Made by a program: the position numbers and the translations under genes. The notes under the pieces are model-generated. The model did no database searches, was not told where the DNA came from, and was given only the letters and a program-made list of their open reading frames with translations. Positions 31,006 to 41,305 of a stretch of DNA of 64,000 nucleotides are shown one piece after another. The DNA comes from Tatumella saanichensis. Lineage in GTDB: Bacteria; Pseudomonadota; Gammaproteobacteria; Enterobacterales; Enterobacteriaceae. The stretch spans positions 1 to 64,000 of the forward strand of contig NZ_ATMI01000019.1 in assembly GCF_000439375.1 (NCBI RefSeq), given 5' to 3'. Every line of letters begins with the position of its first letter. The stretch's first letter is position 1.

Positions 31006-31473
31006 TTAACGTGGTGAAACAGTAACCTGACTGCCATCGGTGGCCATTGCCACACGCATTCCTGGGGAGTAGCGGGTGGCAGCCTGTTTCTGTACTACCA
31101 TAATGGTGTTGCCATCGTCTTTACGGATTTCCAGCTCAACACCGTTGGAGACATTCATATTACTCTGTACGCCCTGACCGGCCAAGCCCCCCAGTACTGC
31201 GCCGCCGGCAGTTGCCAAGCTACGGCCAGCACCGCCACCAATAGTATTACCGAGGAAGCCGCCCAAGATAGCACCGCCGATGGCTCCCAGTGGGCTACTG
31301 CTGTCACCGCCCTGAATTTTAACCGGACGAACGGAAATTAGGGTCCCGTAGGTAACACTCTGGATCTGCTTGGCTTCATTTGCGCTATAGACATCGCCGG
31401 ACAGTGAATTATCGTTCACACAGCCGGTCAGTAGGCTGGCAGCAACAGCCAAAGTAGCTAAACGTTTAATCAT
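31006..31473 (-). CDS. slyB: Outer membrane lipoprotein SlyB
   Basis: SlyB is a PhoPQ-regulated lipoprotein that stabilises the outer membrane under stress. The 155-residue length equals E. coli SlyB. A lipobox LLTGC (Cys18) is followed by the glycine-zipper region GAIGGAILGGFLGNTIGGGAGRSLATAGG (about 63-91). The end KQAATRYSPGMRVAMATDGSQVTVSPR aligns with E. coli. I did not find a clear PhoP box upstream. Confidence 0.95.
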   Translation of the reverse strand: MIKRLATLAVAASLLTGCVNDNSLSGDVYSANEAKQIQSVTYGTLISVRPVKIQGGDSSSPLGAIGGAILGGFLGNTIGGGAGRSLATAGGAVLGGLAGQGVQSNMNVSNGVELEIRKDDGNTIMVVQKQAATRYSPGMRVAMATDGSQVTVSPR

Positions 31474-31725
31474 CAGAAACTCCTTTCAGTCATTTGCGCA
31501 ACGCGCACCCTTATGACGTGGTCCCCGTTCAGGGTTGTTAAGGCCAACCTAAGTGATGTTAGCAAATCTATGACAGCTTATTATAACTCTGTCCCGCATA
31601 ACGGAAAATAAATGATTCGACACTCTATCGGGAAAACCGTGATCAGTTGTTATCTTATTCATAGTATTCGCGACCAAGAATTGGCAGACTTAACAGAATA
31701 TGTATCGTGCAGGGGTGAGGTGACT

Positions 31726-32862
31726 ATGAAGTCAGGACGTTATATCGGAGTTATGTCCGGCACCAGTTTGGATGGCGTTGATGTAGTGTTGGCGGCGATA
31801 GACCAGCATATTGTGGCGCAGCAAGCCAGCTATTGCCATCCTATGCCACTAGAAATCCGCCAGATGATCCTCGATGTAAGTCAGGGGCAATCAGTGACAC
31901 TGTCACAAATAGGCCAGTTAGATACCCGCTTGGGCCGCTTATTCAGTGAAGCTATCGAAACGCTAATGCAGCGCGAATCCTTGTCAGCCGCAGATATTGC
32001 CGGTATTGGCTGCCATGGGCAGACTGTCTGGCATCAACCCGCGGGAGAGGCACCGTTCAGCCTGCAACTCGGGGACAATAATCAGATTGCCGCGCGTACC
32101 GGCGTGACAGTGGTCGGGGACTTCCGACGTCGTGATATGGCGATGGGCGGTCAGGGCGCCCCACTGGTACCCGCCTTTCATCGCGCGGTATTGATGCATC
32201 CCTCCGAGCGGCGGGTGATCCTTAATATTGGGGGAATTGCTAATATTTCTTTGCTATTTCCGGGTCAAAACAGCCGGGGCTACGATACCGGGCCGGGCAA
32301 TATGTTGATCGATGCTTGGGTCTGGCAGCAGAAACAGTTGCGTTACGACCGTAACGGTGATTGGGGTGCCAGTGGTCAGGTTGTGCCAGCACTGTTGGAG
32401 CAGATGTTGCAGGATCCTTATTTTGCGCTGCCAGCTCCGAAAAGTACCGGTCGTGAACATTTCAATCTGGCATGGCTTGAAAAGCAGTTACAGCCGTTCT
32501 CAGCACTGGCTGCAGAAGATATACAAGCGACACTCACCGAACTGACGGCACACACCATTGTTCGCGAAATTACGTTGAACGGTGGCTGTGACAGACTGTT
32601 GGTCTGTGGTGGCGGCTATCATAACCGGCTATTGATGCAGCGTCTGGTAGCACTGCTACCCGCCACCCACGTCGGCACTACCGATGATGTCGGGATCAGC
32701 AGTGACGATATGGAAGCACTGGCCTTTGCGTGGCTGGCATTCCGGACCCTGTCAGGGCTGCCGGGTAACCTGCCAGCGGTCACCGGAGCGCGGGATTTCA
32801 CCCTGCTGGGAGCAATTTTCCCAGCCAATGTCGGCAATCAACACACTCGAATACAACGTTAA
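31726..32862 (+). CDS. anmK: Anhydro-N-acetylmuramic acid kinase
   Basis: AnmK phosphorylates and opens 1,6-anhydroMurNAc during recycling of peptidoglycan fragments. The 378-residue protein starts [21 protein letters not shown], with the ATP-binding phosphate motif, and contains [22 protein letters not shown] and [10 protein letters not shown], signatures of the family. The start at 31726 has GAGGTG upstream and matches E. coli; the frame is open further upstream. E. coli has mliC between anmK and pdxH; it is absent here. Confidence 0.95.
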   Translation: MKSGRYIGVMSGTSLDGVDVVLAAIDQHIVAQQASYCHPMPLEIRQMILDVSQGQSVTLSQIGQLDTRLGRLFSEAIETLMQRESLSAADIAGIGCHGQTVWHQPAGEAPFSLQLGDNNQIAARTGVTVVGDFRRRDMAMGGQGAPLVPAFHRAVLMHPSERRVILNIGGIANISLLFPGQNSRGYDTGPGNMLIDAWVWQQKQLRYDRNGDWGASGQVVPALLEQMLQDPYFALPAPKSTGREHFNLAWLEKQLQPFSALAAEDIQATLTELTAHTIVREITLNGGCDRLLVCGGGYHNRLLMQRLVALLPATHVGTTDDVGISSDDMEALAFAWLAFRTLSGLPGNLPAVTGARDFTLLGAIFPANVGNQHTRIQR

Positions 32863-32925
32863 CTCTGGGAACAGGAGGGCGGACAGGTGCCGCTCTTTAT
32901 CCCTCTATAAAAAGAGCCACATATC

Positions 32926-33585
32926 ATGACTGACCCACAGCAATCCTTACAACATATCGCTGATTTACGGCGCGAGTATACCCGTGGTGGTTTGCGCCGT
33001 AACGACCTCCCCGAGCAACCGATGGCGCTGTTTAGCCAATGGCTGACGCAAGCCTGCGAAGCGCAGCTGCCAGATCCTACGGCGATGTGTGTGGCGACTG
33101 TGGATGCTGACGGCCAGCCCTATCAGCGTATTGTCCTGCTCAAAGAGTATGATGATAACAGTATGATCTTTTATACCAACCTTGGCAGCCGCAAAGCACA
33201 GCATCTCAGCCAGAACCCGAAAATTTCCCTGCATTTTCCTTGGCAAATGCTGGACCGCCAGATCATGGTGTTGGGAGAGGTTGAAAAACTGTCTGCGACC
33301 GAGGTGATTAAATATTTCCACAGCCGCCCGCGAGACAGTCAGATCGGAGCCTGGGTCTCTCGCCAGTCGAGCCGTATTTCGGCACGTGGTGTGCTGGAAG
33401 GAAAGTTTCTCGAAATCAGTCAGAAGTTTATGCGCGGTGAAGTGCCACTACCTGATTTCTGGGGCGGCTACCGGGTAAAAATTAATACCATGGAGTTCTG
33501 GCAGGGGGGCGCGCGCCGTCTTCACGACCGCTTTATCTATCAATATCAGGATCAGTGCTGGAAAATTGATCGCCTAGCACCCTGA
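32926..33585 (+). CDS. pdxH: Pyridoxine/pyridoxamine 5'-phosphate oxidase
   Basis: PdxH is the FMN-dependent oxidase that makes pyridoxal 5'-phosphate. The 219-residue protein carries the FMN-binding blocks [26 protein letters not shown] (about 65-90) and [16 protein letters not shown], and the C-terminal dimerisation signature [16 protein letters not shown] with KIDRLAP at the end. It is one residue longer than the E. coli enzyme. It lies upstream of tyrS and pdxY, so two B6 genes flank tyrS. Confidence 0.97.
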   Translation: MTDPQQSLQHIADLRREYTRGGLRRNDLPEQPMALFSQWLTQACEAQLPDPTAMCVATVDADGQPYQRIVLLKEYDDNSMIFYTNLGSRKAQHLSQNPKISLHFPWQMLDRQIMVLGEVEKLSATEVIKYFHSRPRDSQIGAWVSRQSSRISARGVLEGKFLEISQKFMRGEVPLPDFWGGYRVKINTMEFWQGGARRLHDRFIYQYQDQCWKIDRLAP

Positions 33586-33720
33586 TTTAGTAAAATAAGC
33601 CTATGCAGGGCTGGAACAGTTCGGTTTCGCGTTTTATTCTATGTCCCTGATTTTTTTTCTGCGACTGCGCGGTACGCTGCATGGCAGCACAGGTGCAGTC
33701 TGCTTAATTTGGAGTCGTTG

Positions 33721-34995
33721 ATGACCAGCAGTAACCTGATACAACAATTACAGGAAAGGGGCCTGATCGCCCAGGTAACGGATGAAAAGGCGTTATCAGA
33801 GCGACTGGCAGAAGGGCCGATTGCACTGTATTGCGGTTTTGATCCGACCGCTGATAGCCTGCACCTGGGCCATCTGGTGCCGTTACTTTGCCTGAAGCGT
33901 TTTCAGGATGCTGGTCATAAACCGGTAGCACTGGTCGGCGGCGCAACGGGACTTATCGGTGATCCAAGTTTTAAAGCCAGCGAGCGTAAGCTGAACACTG
34001 CGGATACCGTCGGTGAGTGGGTCGAGAAAATCCGCAATCAGGTCGCGCCTTTCCTGGATTTCGACTGCGGTGATAATAGCGCGATTGCGGCCAATAACTA
34101 CGACTGGTTTGGCGGCATGAATGTGCTGACCTTCCTGCGCGATATCGGTAAACACTTTTCTGTTAATCAGATGATTAATAAAGAAGCGGTTAAACAGCGC
34201 CTCAACCGTGATGATCAGGGTATCTCTTTTACTGAGTTCTCCTACAATTTGCTGCAGGGCTATGACTTTGCTTGTCTCAACGAGCGCCACGACGTTAGCC
34301 TGCAGATTGGTGGCTCGGATCAATGGGGCAACATCACCTCTGGTATCGACCTGACTCGTCGTCTGCATCAAAATCAGGTATTCGGCCTGACAGTTCCCCT
34401 GATCACCAAATCTGATGGCACTAAATTCGGTAAAACCGAAGGTGGTGCAGTGTGGCTGGATGCGACTAAAACCAGTCCTTACAAGTTCTATCAATTCTGG
34501 ATCAATACTGCCGATGCAGACGTTTACCGCTTCCTGAAATTCTTTACCTTTATGAGCATTGAAGAGATCGATGCCCTGCAGGCGGAAGACGCTAACAGCG
34601 GTAAAGCACCACGGGCGCAATATGTTCTGGCGGAGCAAGTTACCCGTCTGGTGCACGGTGAAGAAGGCCTCAAGGCGGCCAAACGTATTACTGAAAGCCT
34701 GTTTGCGGGCACCTTAAGTGCACTGAGCGAAGCGGATCTGCTGCAACTGGCTCAGGATGGTATGCCGTCTATCAGCCTCAATGCAGAAGATGATCTGCAG
34801 CAAGCGCTGGTGGTTGCCGGTCTGGTGCCTTCTCGTGGACAAGCACGGACCCTGATCTCTTCTAACGCGGTCTCGGTAAATGGCGAGAAACAATCTGATG
34901 CGGAATACCGTTTCAGTGACGACGATAAACTGCACGGGCGTTTTACCGTTCTACGTCGTGGTAAAAAACATTACTGCCTGATCAACTGGCAATAA
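33721..34995 (+). CDS. tyrS: Tyrosine--tRNA ligase
   Basis: TyrRS charges tRNA-Tyr. The 424-residue length equals the E. coli enzyme. It is class I with the HIGH-type motif in [15 protein letters not shown] (about 41-55) and the KMSKS-type motif KFGKT near 235, and has a C-terminal S4 RNA-binding domain (about 355-420). The start at 33721 is preceded by TGGAG; an in-frame ATG at 33709 is unlikely. A strong terminator follows before pdxY. Confidence 0.98.
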   Translation: MTSSNLIQQLQERGLIAQVTDEKALSERLAEGPIALYCGFDPTADSLHLGHLVPLLCLKRFQDAGHKPVALVGGATGLIGDPSFKASERKLNTADTVGEWVEKIRNQVAPFLDFDCGDNSAIAANNYDWFGGMNVLTFLRDIGKHFSVNQMINKEAVKQRLNRDDQGISFTEFSYNLLQGYDFACLNERHDVSLQIGGSDQWGNITSGIDLTRRLHQNQVFGLTVPLITKSDGTKFGKTEGGAVWLDATKTSPYKFYQFWINTADADVYRFLKFFTFMSIEEIDALQAEDANSGKAPRAQYVLAEQVTRLVHGEEGLKAAKRITESLFAGTLSALSEADLLQLAQDGMPSISLNAEDDLQQALVVAGLVPSRGQARTLISSNAVSVNGEKQSDAEYRFSDDDKLHGRFTVLRRGKKHYCLINWQ

Positions 34996-35005
34996 TGCAT
35001 GTACG

Positions 35006-35033
35006 AAAAAGGCCGGTTTCCGGCCTTTTTTTA
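35006..35033 (+). terminator. Terminator after tyrS
   Basis: AAAAAGGCCGG and CCGGCCTTTTT pair around TTT and run into seven Ts. It separates tyrS from pdxY, which starts 30 bases later, so pdxY may depend on read-through or its own promoter. Confidence 0.9.
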
Positions 35034-35062
35034 TTTCTGATAGGGTATGACAGCGTCTAATA

Positions 35063-35926
35063 ATGAAAAATATACTGGCAATACAATCTCATGTTGTTTA
35101 CGGGCACGCAGGTAATGCAGCGGCAGAGTTCCCAATGCGCCGTATGGGGGCCAATGTCTGGCCACTGAATACGGTACAGTTTTCTAATCACACGCAATAT
35201 GGGCATTGGACCGGAACGGTCATGCCGGCTAGCCATCTGACAGATATTGTTAAAGGCATTGCCGACATTGACCGACTTAAAACCTGTGATGCAGTGCTGA
35301 GTGGTTACTTGGGGTCGGCGGAGCAGGGCGAACAGATCTTAGAGATTGTTCGTCAAGTGAAAGCTGCCAACCCCAATGCATGGTATTTCTGTGATCCGGT
35401 TATGGGCCATCCGGAGAAAGGCTGTATCGTGGCACCAGGCGTTGCCGAGTTTCACTGCCATTCAGCCCTGCCAGCCAGTGACATTGTTGCGCCGAACCTG
35501 CTGGAGCTGGAATTGCTCAGTGGCCGTCAGGTCAGTGATATCGATGAATGTATCCAAGCTTGCCGCCAATTGATCGAACGCGGACCACGTATTGTACTGG
35601 TGAAACATCTGTCCCGCGCTGGGCGACGCAGTGATCAGTTCGAGATGCTGCTGGTGACTGCTGACGAAGCGTGGCATATTCATCGGCCGCTGGTGGACTT
35701 TGGGGTCCGTCAGCCGGTTGGTGTCGGTGACCTGACCAGTGGACTGCTACTGGTGGACCTACTGCACGGTGAATCCCTGCAAGATGCACTGGAACATGTC
35801 ACAGCAGCGGTCTATGAAGTGATGATTAAAACCCACCAGATGGGCGAATATGAGCTGCAATTGGTAGCCGCCCAAGATCAAATTGCCCGCCCAGTGCATG
35901 TTTTCAAGGCTGAAAAAATCAGCTAA
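35063..35926 (+). CDS. pdxY: Pyridoxal kinase PdxY
   Basis: PdxY is a ribokinase-fold kinase of the vitamin B6 salvage pathway. The 287-residue protein matches E. coli PdxY from the start ([27 protein letters not shown]) to [13 protein letters not shown]. The phosphate-binding and catalytic base region is [17 protein letters not shown] (about 222-238). The ribosome site is weak. Its position after tyrS is conserved. Confidence 0.95.
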   Translation: MKNILAIQSHVVYGHAGNAAAEFPMRRMGANVWPLNTVQFSNHTQYGHWTGTVMPASHLTDIVKGIADIDRLKTCDAVLSGYLGSAEQGEQILEIVRQVKAANPNAWYFCDPVMGHPEKGCIVAPGVAEFHCHSALPASDIVAPNLLELELLSGRQVSDIDECIQACRQLIERGPRIVLVKHLSRAGRRSDQFEMLLVTADEAWHIHRPLVDFGVRQPVGVGDLTSGLLLVDLLHGESLQDALEHVTAAVYEVMIKTHQMGEYELQLVAAQDQIARPVHVFKAEKIS

Positions 35927-36195
35927 TCCGTTCTGCCCGTGATATCTTGCGGGCCTTTTTGACAGGTTCAGATAGATGACATAATCCACCTCAGTCACTG
36001 TGAGCAAGCTACAGTGTTTGATCGCTGGACACTTCAACACGCTGTACGGTGATCCAATTCGTCAGATCACTCAGCATGGCGCAGACTACACCACCGTATC
36101 ACTGCTCTATCCGCAGCGCCGTCACATCCTGCATCGTGTTAGGCGCTTTGACTATCTGACGAGAATATTGCGAGAAAAACTGGGGCATCGACCAT

Positions 36196-36225
36196 AAAAA
36201 AAGCCAGTCAGTGAACTGACTGGCT
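36196..36225 (-). terminator. dtpA terminator
   Basis: On the minus strand AGCCAGTCAG and CTGACTGGCT form a perfect ten-base stem around TTCA, followed by six Ts. The 270 bases between pdxY and this site hold no supported gene. Confidence 0.9.
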
Positions 36226-36245
36226 GAGATATCGAGGGAAGAAGA

Positions 36246-37709
36246 TTAATCGCGGATCATCTTATTCAGCAGCGGGGCTGACAGCAGCATGGCCACTGCA
36301 ATCACCAGCGTCACCTCACCGATCTGTTTAAAGACTTCGCTGTAGACCTGCAAAGAAGCATGTGCATCGGTAATCCCCACAGGAACAGCCATTTTACTGG
36401 CGACAAATCCGGAAACCACTGCCGCACAAGCGGTCGTCAGGAACCAAGAGCCCATAATGAAGCCCATCAGGCGCTGCGGAACAAGTTGTGCCACCATCGC
36501 CAGGCCCAGACCAGAGATCATCAGTTCACCCACGCTCTGCAGTGCATAGCTTAAGATCAGCCAATTTACCGAGACGATACCCTGTTCATTCGCGTAAGTT
36601 GCACCCAGTGGCAGCACCAGGAAGGCGGCTGAACACAGGAACATACCAATGGTAAATTTCATCGGCATTGGCAGGCTAGTACCTAACTTGTTGTACGTCG
36701 CCGCCAGTAATGGGCTGGCCACCATGATCCAGAACGGGTTCAAGGCTTGGAACTGTTCAGGCTCGAAGGTGATCCCGAAAATCTCATGACTAACATTGCG
36801 GATAGCAAAGAAGTTCAAAGAGGTTGGCATCTGCATGTACAACACGAAGAACACCACAGCTTCCAGCATCAGTACAAAGGCGACGATCATCTTACGACGG
36901 GCAACACCTTTCAGCGCGAAGGTCTCTTTAGCAAACAGCAGCAGAATACCAATTGCCACTACTAATAATGCCCAGCGAGCCACCTGCTGGTGGTGCAGCA
37001 ACCAGGTCGAAATCACAACCAGCACTACTACGCCGACGATGGTGGTCAACAACTTGCCCATATTGACCGGTGCGAAGTCCGGCGCTGAGCCGTGGTTTTT
37101 TACCAGCGACTTTAGGCTTAAGAAGTTGATCAGAGTGATGACCAGACCGATCACTGACAGGGAAAACGCAACACTCCAGCCGTATTTGGCTGCCAGCCAC
37201 GGGGTCAGCATCATCGAGAACAGAGAACCGATGTTGATCGACATATAGAACATGGTGAAGGCACCGTCGAGACGGGAGTCACCTTTTTCATAACAGGTCG
37301 ACAGCAGGGAAGATGGGTTGGCTTTAAACAGACCGCTACCCACTGCGATGGCCGCCATGCCAATATAAACCATCGATGTCTGGTGGCCAGAGAAGGCAAT
37401 GAAGGCATAGCCAATGGCCAGCACAATCACACCCAAGGTCAGAACACGTTTGGTACCGAGGACTTTATCCCCTAACCAGCCGCCAATAGCGATCAGGCCA
37501 TAAACTAGTGCGCTGAATGAAGAGAACAGGGTGACCGACTCGGCTTCCGACATACCCAGTTGTTTGACTAGGTAGACCGCCATAATGGCCTGTAGCCCGT
37601 AATAACCAAAACGTTCCCACAACTCAACGGTAAAGATGAGATAGAACGCTTTAGGTTGCCGAAAAGCATTCAGGCTGGGTGCCTGATTTTGTTTGTTTGC
37701 AGTGGACAC
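36246..37709 (-). CDS. dtpA: Dipeptide/tripeptide permease, POT family
   Basis: DtpA (TppB) is a proton-driven di- and tripeptide importer of the inner membrane. The 487-residue protein has about fourteen membrane helices and the POT signature at helix 1, [19 protein letters not shown] second signature near [32 protein letters not shown] includes the conserved proton-coupling region. The start codon is GTG (minus strand, 37707-37709) with AGAGGT just upstream, as in E. coli. It lacks about 13 C-terminal residues compared with E. coli DtpA. Confidence 0.95.
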   Translation of the reverse strand: MSTANKQNQAPSLNAFRQPKAFYLIFTVELWERFGYYGLQAIMAVYLVKQLGMSEAESVTLFSSFSALVYGLIAIGGWLGDKVLGTKRVLTLGVIVLAIGYAFIAFSGHQTSMVYIGMAAIAVGSGLFKANPSSLLSTCYEKGDSRLDGAFTMFYMSINIGSLFSMMLTPWLAAKYGWSVAFSLSVIGLVITLINFLSLKSLVKNHGSAPDFAPVNMGKLLTTIVGVVVLVVISTWLLHHQQVARWALLVVAIGILLLFAKETFALKGVARRKMIVAFVLMLEAVVFFVLYMQMPTSLNFFAIRNVSHEIFGITFEPEQFQALNPFWIMVASPLLAATYNKLGTSLPMPMKFTIGMFLCSAAFLVLPLGATYANEQGIVSVNWLILSYALQSVGELMISGLGLAMVAQLVPQRLMGFIMGSWFLTTACAAVVSGFVASKMAVPVGITDAHASLQVYSEVFKQIGEVTLVIAVAMLLSAPLLNKMIRD

Positions 37710-37728
37710 ATTTACCTCTGTGTAAAGT

Positions 37729-37750
37729 ATTCCTGTTTTTTGACAGGAAT
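37729..37750. promoter_or_regulatory. Inverted repeat just upstream of dtpA
   Basis: ATTCCTGT and ACAGGAAT form a perfect eight-base dyad around TTTTTG, beginning 20 bases before the dtpA start codon. It could be an operator or a hairpin in the leader. In E. coli dtpA responds to OmpR, but this dyad is not an OmpR motif that I recognise. Confidence 0.45.
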
Positions 37751-38201
37751 TAAGTACATACCATGCCTCATGTCGGGCATGACTTTGTGGTTTTATGAGA
37801 GTCAGAGTTTTGATGAAGTCAACGGCATCTCAGTGCACAGGTTATGATTTAATCACGCCCATGAAGGATAAGGTAGCTGTTAACATCAAAAACCCCGGTC
37901 CCGGTGTTATTTAATGTTGTGAAGTGATGATTTCTCCGCAGCGGAGCATAATAAATTCACGCTCGGAATGCAAAAAAGATATAATAAGCATGCTGTGCTA
38001 TTTATATCGCAAAACTATTACTTAATATGTCATCGAATGATTAATGCAAAGTGAATTATCCTACCATTATGCCATTTTTAGCTTATTGTATTCTGATGTA
38101 AGATAGGAGGAATCTGAGTCAAATCTGACAAAAAAAGGCAGGGATCACAAGGTTATTTTAGCCTTTTAAAAAAGAACTCGCTTAACTCACTGATTTGAGA
38201 T
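37751..38201. other. dtpA upstream region, no gene supported
   Basis: About 450 AT-rich bases separate dtpA from the nth terminator. They contain the short dyad ATGCC/GGCAT near 37763-37780 and probably the dtpA promoter. I see no RNA gene or coding frame with a ribosome site. Confidence 0.45.
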
Positions 38202-38240
38202 AAAAAAAATCCCGCAAAAACGGTACGTTTTAGCGGGATT
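38202..38240 (-). terminator. Terminator of the rsx-nth operon
   Basis: AATCCCGCAAAAACG and CGTTTTAGCGGGATT pair over 15 positions with one mismatch around GTA. On the minus strand seven Ts follow. It lies 17 bases after the nth stop. Confidence 0.9.
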
Positions 38241-38256
38241 GATGGTGAAAGAGAGA

Positions 38257-38889
38257 CTATTCGGTTTTTTCTCGATACTCGCAAAGATCCTCAATCAGAC
38301 AGGAACCACAGCGTGGTTTACGAGCAATGCAGGTATAACGACCGTGTAAAATCAACCAATGATGACAGTCGACCTTAAATTCTGCTGGCACCACTTTCAG
38401 TAACTTCTCTTCTACCTGGTCCACATTTTTGCCCACAGCAAACCCCGTGCGATTAGAAACGCGGAAAATATGCGTATCGACGGCAATAGTTGGCCATCCA
38501 AAGGCGGTATTCAACACTACATTCGCGGTTTTACGTCCAACGCCAGGTAGCGCTTCCAACGCTTCACGGTTTTCCGGTACCTGGCCCTGATGCTTTTCCA
38601 GTAGTATGCGGCAGGTTTTGATAACATTGACCGCTTTGGTATTGAATAGGCCGATGGTTTTAATCGCCTCGCGAACACCTTCTTCGCCGAGTTCCAGCAT
38701 TTTTTCTGGCGTCGGCGCCTGAGCGAATAAACTGACTGTCGCTTTATTGACGCTGACATCGGTTGCTTGGGCGGACAACAGTACGGCGATCAACAGCTCG
38801 AAAGGTGATGAGAAATTAAGCTCGGTGGTGGGGTGCGGGTTGTTGTCCCGCAACCGGCTTAAAATCTGATAACGCTTTTCTTTATTCAC
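38257..38889 (-). CDS. nth: Endonuclease III
   Basis: Nth is a DNA glycosylase/AP lyase that removes oxidised pyrimidines. The 210-residue protein has the helix-hairpin-helix LPGVGRKTANVVLNTAFG with the catalytic Lys (about 113-130), the catalytic Asp in VDTHIFRVSNR, and a [4Fe-4S] loop with spacing C-x6-C-x2-C-x5-C at the C-terminus. The start codon is GTG and shares its G with the rsxE stop (TAGTG), so translation is coupled to the rsx operon. Confidence 0.97.
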   Translation of the reverse strand: MNKEKRYQILSRLRDNNPHPTTELNFSSPFELLIAVLLSAQATDVSVNKATVSLFAQAPTPEKMLELGEEGVREAIKTIGLFNTKAVNVIKTCRILLEKHQGQVPENREALEALPGVGRKTANVVLNTAFGWPTIAVDTHIFRVSNRTGFAVGKNVDQVEEKLLKVVPAEFKVDCHHWLILHGRYTCIARKPRCGSCLIEDLCEYREKTE

Positions 38890-39617
38890 TACGCTTTCCC
38901 TGAGCCAGCCTGTGCCGTGGTCATCGCCGCAGGGGCTGCTGACTGCTGGCTCACCGCCTGCTCTGCCTTACGGGCTGCACGTTCACGGCTACGTTGATCA
39001 ATTAGGTATTTAGCCGCCAGCAACATGCCCAGACCGATAAAGGCCCCCGGCGGTAACATGGCCAGCAACATCGGTGAATCAAAATGGAAGACCTGTACCC
39101 GCAGAACTTTTGCCCAAGGCCCCAGTAGCTGGTCTGCACCATTGAAAATAGTGCCGTTACCGATCACTTCACGCAGTGAGCCGAGGGTGACCATGGCAAA
39201 GGTGGCGCCGATACCGATCGAGAAGCCATCCAATGCCGACAGCGCGACATTCGACTTAGAGGCGACGGCTTCAGCACGGCCAACTACAATGCAGTTAGTG
39301 ACGATCAGCGGAATAAAAATCCCCAGTGACTGATAAAGGCTGTGGGCATAGGCGCTGATCACCATCTGCACGCAACTCACCACCGAGGCGATGATCATTA
39401 CGTAGATAGGAATACGGATCTCCGCCGGCATCCAGCGGCGGGATAACGAAATGGCACTGTTAGTAATGGTCAATACTAAGGTAGTAGCCAGACCCAGTCC
39501 CAAGGCGTTGGTAGCAGTCGAGGTGACTGCCAGCAGTGGGCACAGGCCCAGCAGCTGAACCAGTGCTGAGTTATTTTTCCATAACCCGCCAATCACCAGT
39601 TTTTTAGCTTCACTCAT
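38889..39617 (-). CDS. rsxE: Electron transport complex subunit RsxE
   Basis: RsxE is one of the membrane subunits of the Rsx/Rnf complex, which in E. coli keeps the SoxR [2Fe-2S] sensor reduced. The 242-residue protein has about six membrane helices (residues 20-200) with the Rnf signature [30 protein letters not shown]. The C-terminal 40 residues are charged, then Ala/Gln-rich, longer than in E. coli (231). It overlaps rsxG by four bases and nth by one. Confidence 0.95.
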   Translation of the reverse strand: MSEAKKLVIGGLWKNNSALVQLLGLCPLLAVTSTATNALGLGLATTLVLTITNSAISLSRRWMPAEIRIPIYVMIIASVVSCVQMVISAYAHSLYQSLGIFIPLIVTNCIVVGRAEAVASKSNVALSALDGFSIGIGATFAMVTLGSLREVIGNGTIFNGADQLLGPWAKVLRVQVFHFDSPMLLAMLPPGAFIGLGMLLAAKYLIDQRSRERAARKAEQAVSQQSAAPAAMTTAQAGSGKA

Positions 39618-40243
39618 GGGTTATCTCCACAATCAGGCAGCGATGAAAGCTGCGAAGGCAGCGTTTCAATAAACAGGGTTGTTCGTTTAGTGGCATTCAC
39701 CACGGCGCGCGGCGTAATGGTGGCGCCGGTAAACTGGTCAAAGTCACCACCGTCTTTTTTCACTGCAAAATGTTTGTCGTCAGCGCCATGCACCACTACG
39801 CCAGCAAAATGGGTGATCCAATCCGAAATACGTAACTCAATCTTATCGCCCAGTCCTGGGGTTTCATGTTGCTCGGTAACACGTACTCCCAACACCTTGC
39901 CGCTAAAATCGGCACCCACTAACATCTGAATATTACCAGAATAACCATCCGGCGCTGTAGTCTCTAGTGCGACTGCCACCGGTTTCCCATCTTTTCTGGC
40001 CAGGTAGAGGTGGTGTGGGTCCATATTACCCAATGCGGCGTTACGCACCACGTAGCACTCTTTCTGCAGCCTATTATTATACAGTGAAGGCGGGACCACC
40101 TGATCCAGTAGAGATTTCTGCTCTAAGGCCATTTGATGTTCCACGGTCGGTTTGGTCACCATATTAATCACCGCGGTCATACCGGTGGTAATGGCGGCGA
40201 ACACCGCCAGGGTAACGCCATTTTTGCGGATAGTATCGAGCAT
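39614..40243 (-). CDS. rsxG: Electron transport complex subunit RsxG
   Basis: RsxG is a flavoprotein of the Rsx complex, anchored by one N-terminal helix (about 10-30) and facing the periplasm. The 209-residue protein contains [12 protein letters not shown] near 170, where FMN is bound covalently to the threonine in this family. [11 protein letters not shown] and [12 protein letters not shown] are further FMN-domain blocks. Its ATGA overlap with rsxE and three-base gap from rsxD mark one operon. Confidence 0.95.
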   Translation of the reverse strand: MLDTIRKNGVTLAVFAAITTGMTAVINMVTKPTVEHQMALEQKSLLDQVVPPSLYNNRLQKECYVVRNAALGNMDPHHLYLARKDGKPVAVALETTAPDGYSGNIQMLVGADFSGKVLGVRVTEQHETPGLGDKIELRISDWITHFAGVVVHGADDKHFAVKKDGGDFDQFTGATITPRAVVNATKRTTLFIETLPSQLSSLPDCGDNP

Positions 40244-40246
40244 CGG

Positions 40247-41305
40247 TTAGTCCTTGCGATGGCCATACACCCGGGGTTGAGTGTAGTAATCAATAAGCGG
40301 AACACAGATATTTGCCAGCAATACAGCAAATGCCACGCCGTCTGGATAGCCACCAAAGCTGCGGATAAGCCAAGTCAGCAGGCCGATTAACGCCCCATAA
40401 ATCAGGCGGCCTTTGTCGGTGGTTGACGCTGAAATCGGGTCGGTGGCGATAAAGAATGCCCCCAACATGGTGCCACCGGAGAACAGATGGATCATCGGTG
40501 ACGCTAAGGTTCCCGGTGACAGCCACCATCCCAGGGTGGCACAGACTGCCAGTGACGCCAGCACACTGACCGGGATGTGCCAGCGGATAGTGTTGTTTGA
40601 CAGTAAAAATAACCCACCTAACAGGAAACCAATGTTGATCCACTGCCAACCTTGACCCGCCAGTACACCATGGAAGATAGGCTCAGCCAGCAGCTGTTCA
40701 GCGGAGTGTCCAGCGCGTAGTCCGGTTTTAAAACCATCCAATGGCGTGGCCTGACTGACGCCATCGACCCCCATTTGCAGAGCCTGCATCCCCAAGCCAC
40801 TACTGGTGTGAGAGGTGAAAATCATACTCAGGCTATCTGCCAGTCCCGGAGTGACCGATTGCAGTGATTCCGGCGGTAACCAACTGGTCATCTGCACTGG
40901 GAAAGAGATCAGCAGCACCACATAACCGACCATTGCAGGGTTAAACGGGTTCTGGCCGAGGCCGCCGTATAGTTGTTTGGCAATAATGATTGAAAAGGCA
41001 GTACCAAGAACAATCAGCCACCAAGGGGCCAGCGGCGGTAAACTCACCCCCAATAACAGTGCAGTCAGTAGGGCAGAGTTATCTTTTAATACCGGCATCA
41101 CCGGCTGCTTGCGTAATGTTAAGACTAGGCCTTCACAGACCCAGGCGGTAATGGCGGCCAGTGCTACCTGGATCAGGCTACCGTAACCAAAAAAGACCCA
41201 TTCAGCCGCCACACCCGGCACCGCAGCCAGCAGGACCAGAGTCATAATTCGGTCAGTACTGCGTCGGTTATGGGTATAGGGGGAGCTTGCTATACGAAAA
41301 GCCAT
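40247..41305 (-). CDS. rsxD: Electron transport complex subunit RsxD
   Basis: RsxD is an NqrB/RnfD-type membrane subunit with about nine to ten helices that carries covalently bound FMN. In this 352-residue protein the flavin threonine is expected in [12 protein letters not shown] (about 185-196). Other landmarks are [15 protein letters not shown] at the N-terminus and [14 protein letters not shown]. It begins directly after the rsxC stop with no gap and precedes rsxG. Confidence 0.95.
   Translation of the reverse strand: MAFRIASSPYTHNRRSTDRIMTLVLLAAVPGVAAEWVFFGYGSLIQVALAAITAWVCEGLVLTLRKQPVMPVLKDNSALLTALLLGVSLPPLAPWWLIVLGTAFSIIIAKQLYGGLGQNPFNPAMVGYVVLLISFPVQMTSWLPPESLQSVTPGLADSLSMIFTSHTSSGLGMQALQMGVDGVSQATPLDGFKTGLRAGHSAEQLLAEPIFHGVLAGQGWQWINIGFLLGGLFLLSNNTIRWHIPVSVLASLAVCATLGWWLSPGTLASPMIHLFSGGTMLGAFFIATDPISASTTDKGRLIYGALIGLLTWLIRSFGGYPDGVAFAVLLANICVPLIDYYTQPRVYGHRKD

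Noticed and set aside
31474..31611. A PhoP box upstream of slyB
   Set aside because: No direct repeat of (G)GTTTA with five-base spacing was seen, although slyB is PhoP-controlled in E. coli.
36000..36197. A 65-codon frame between pdxY and dtpA
   Set aside because: It has no ribosome site, ends at the dtpA terminator and has no recognisable sequence.
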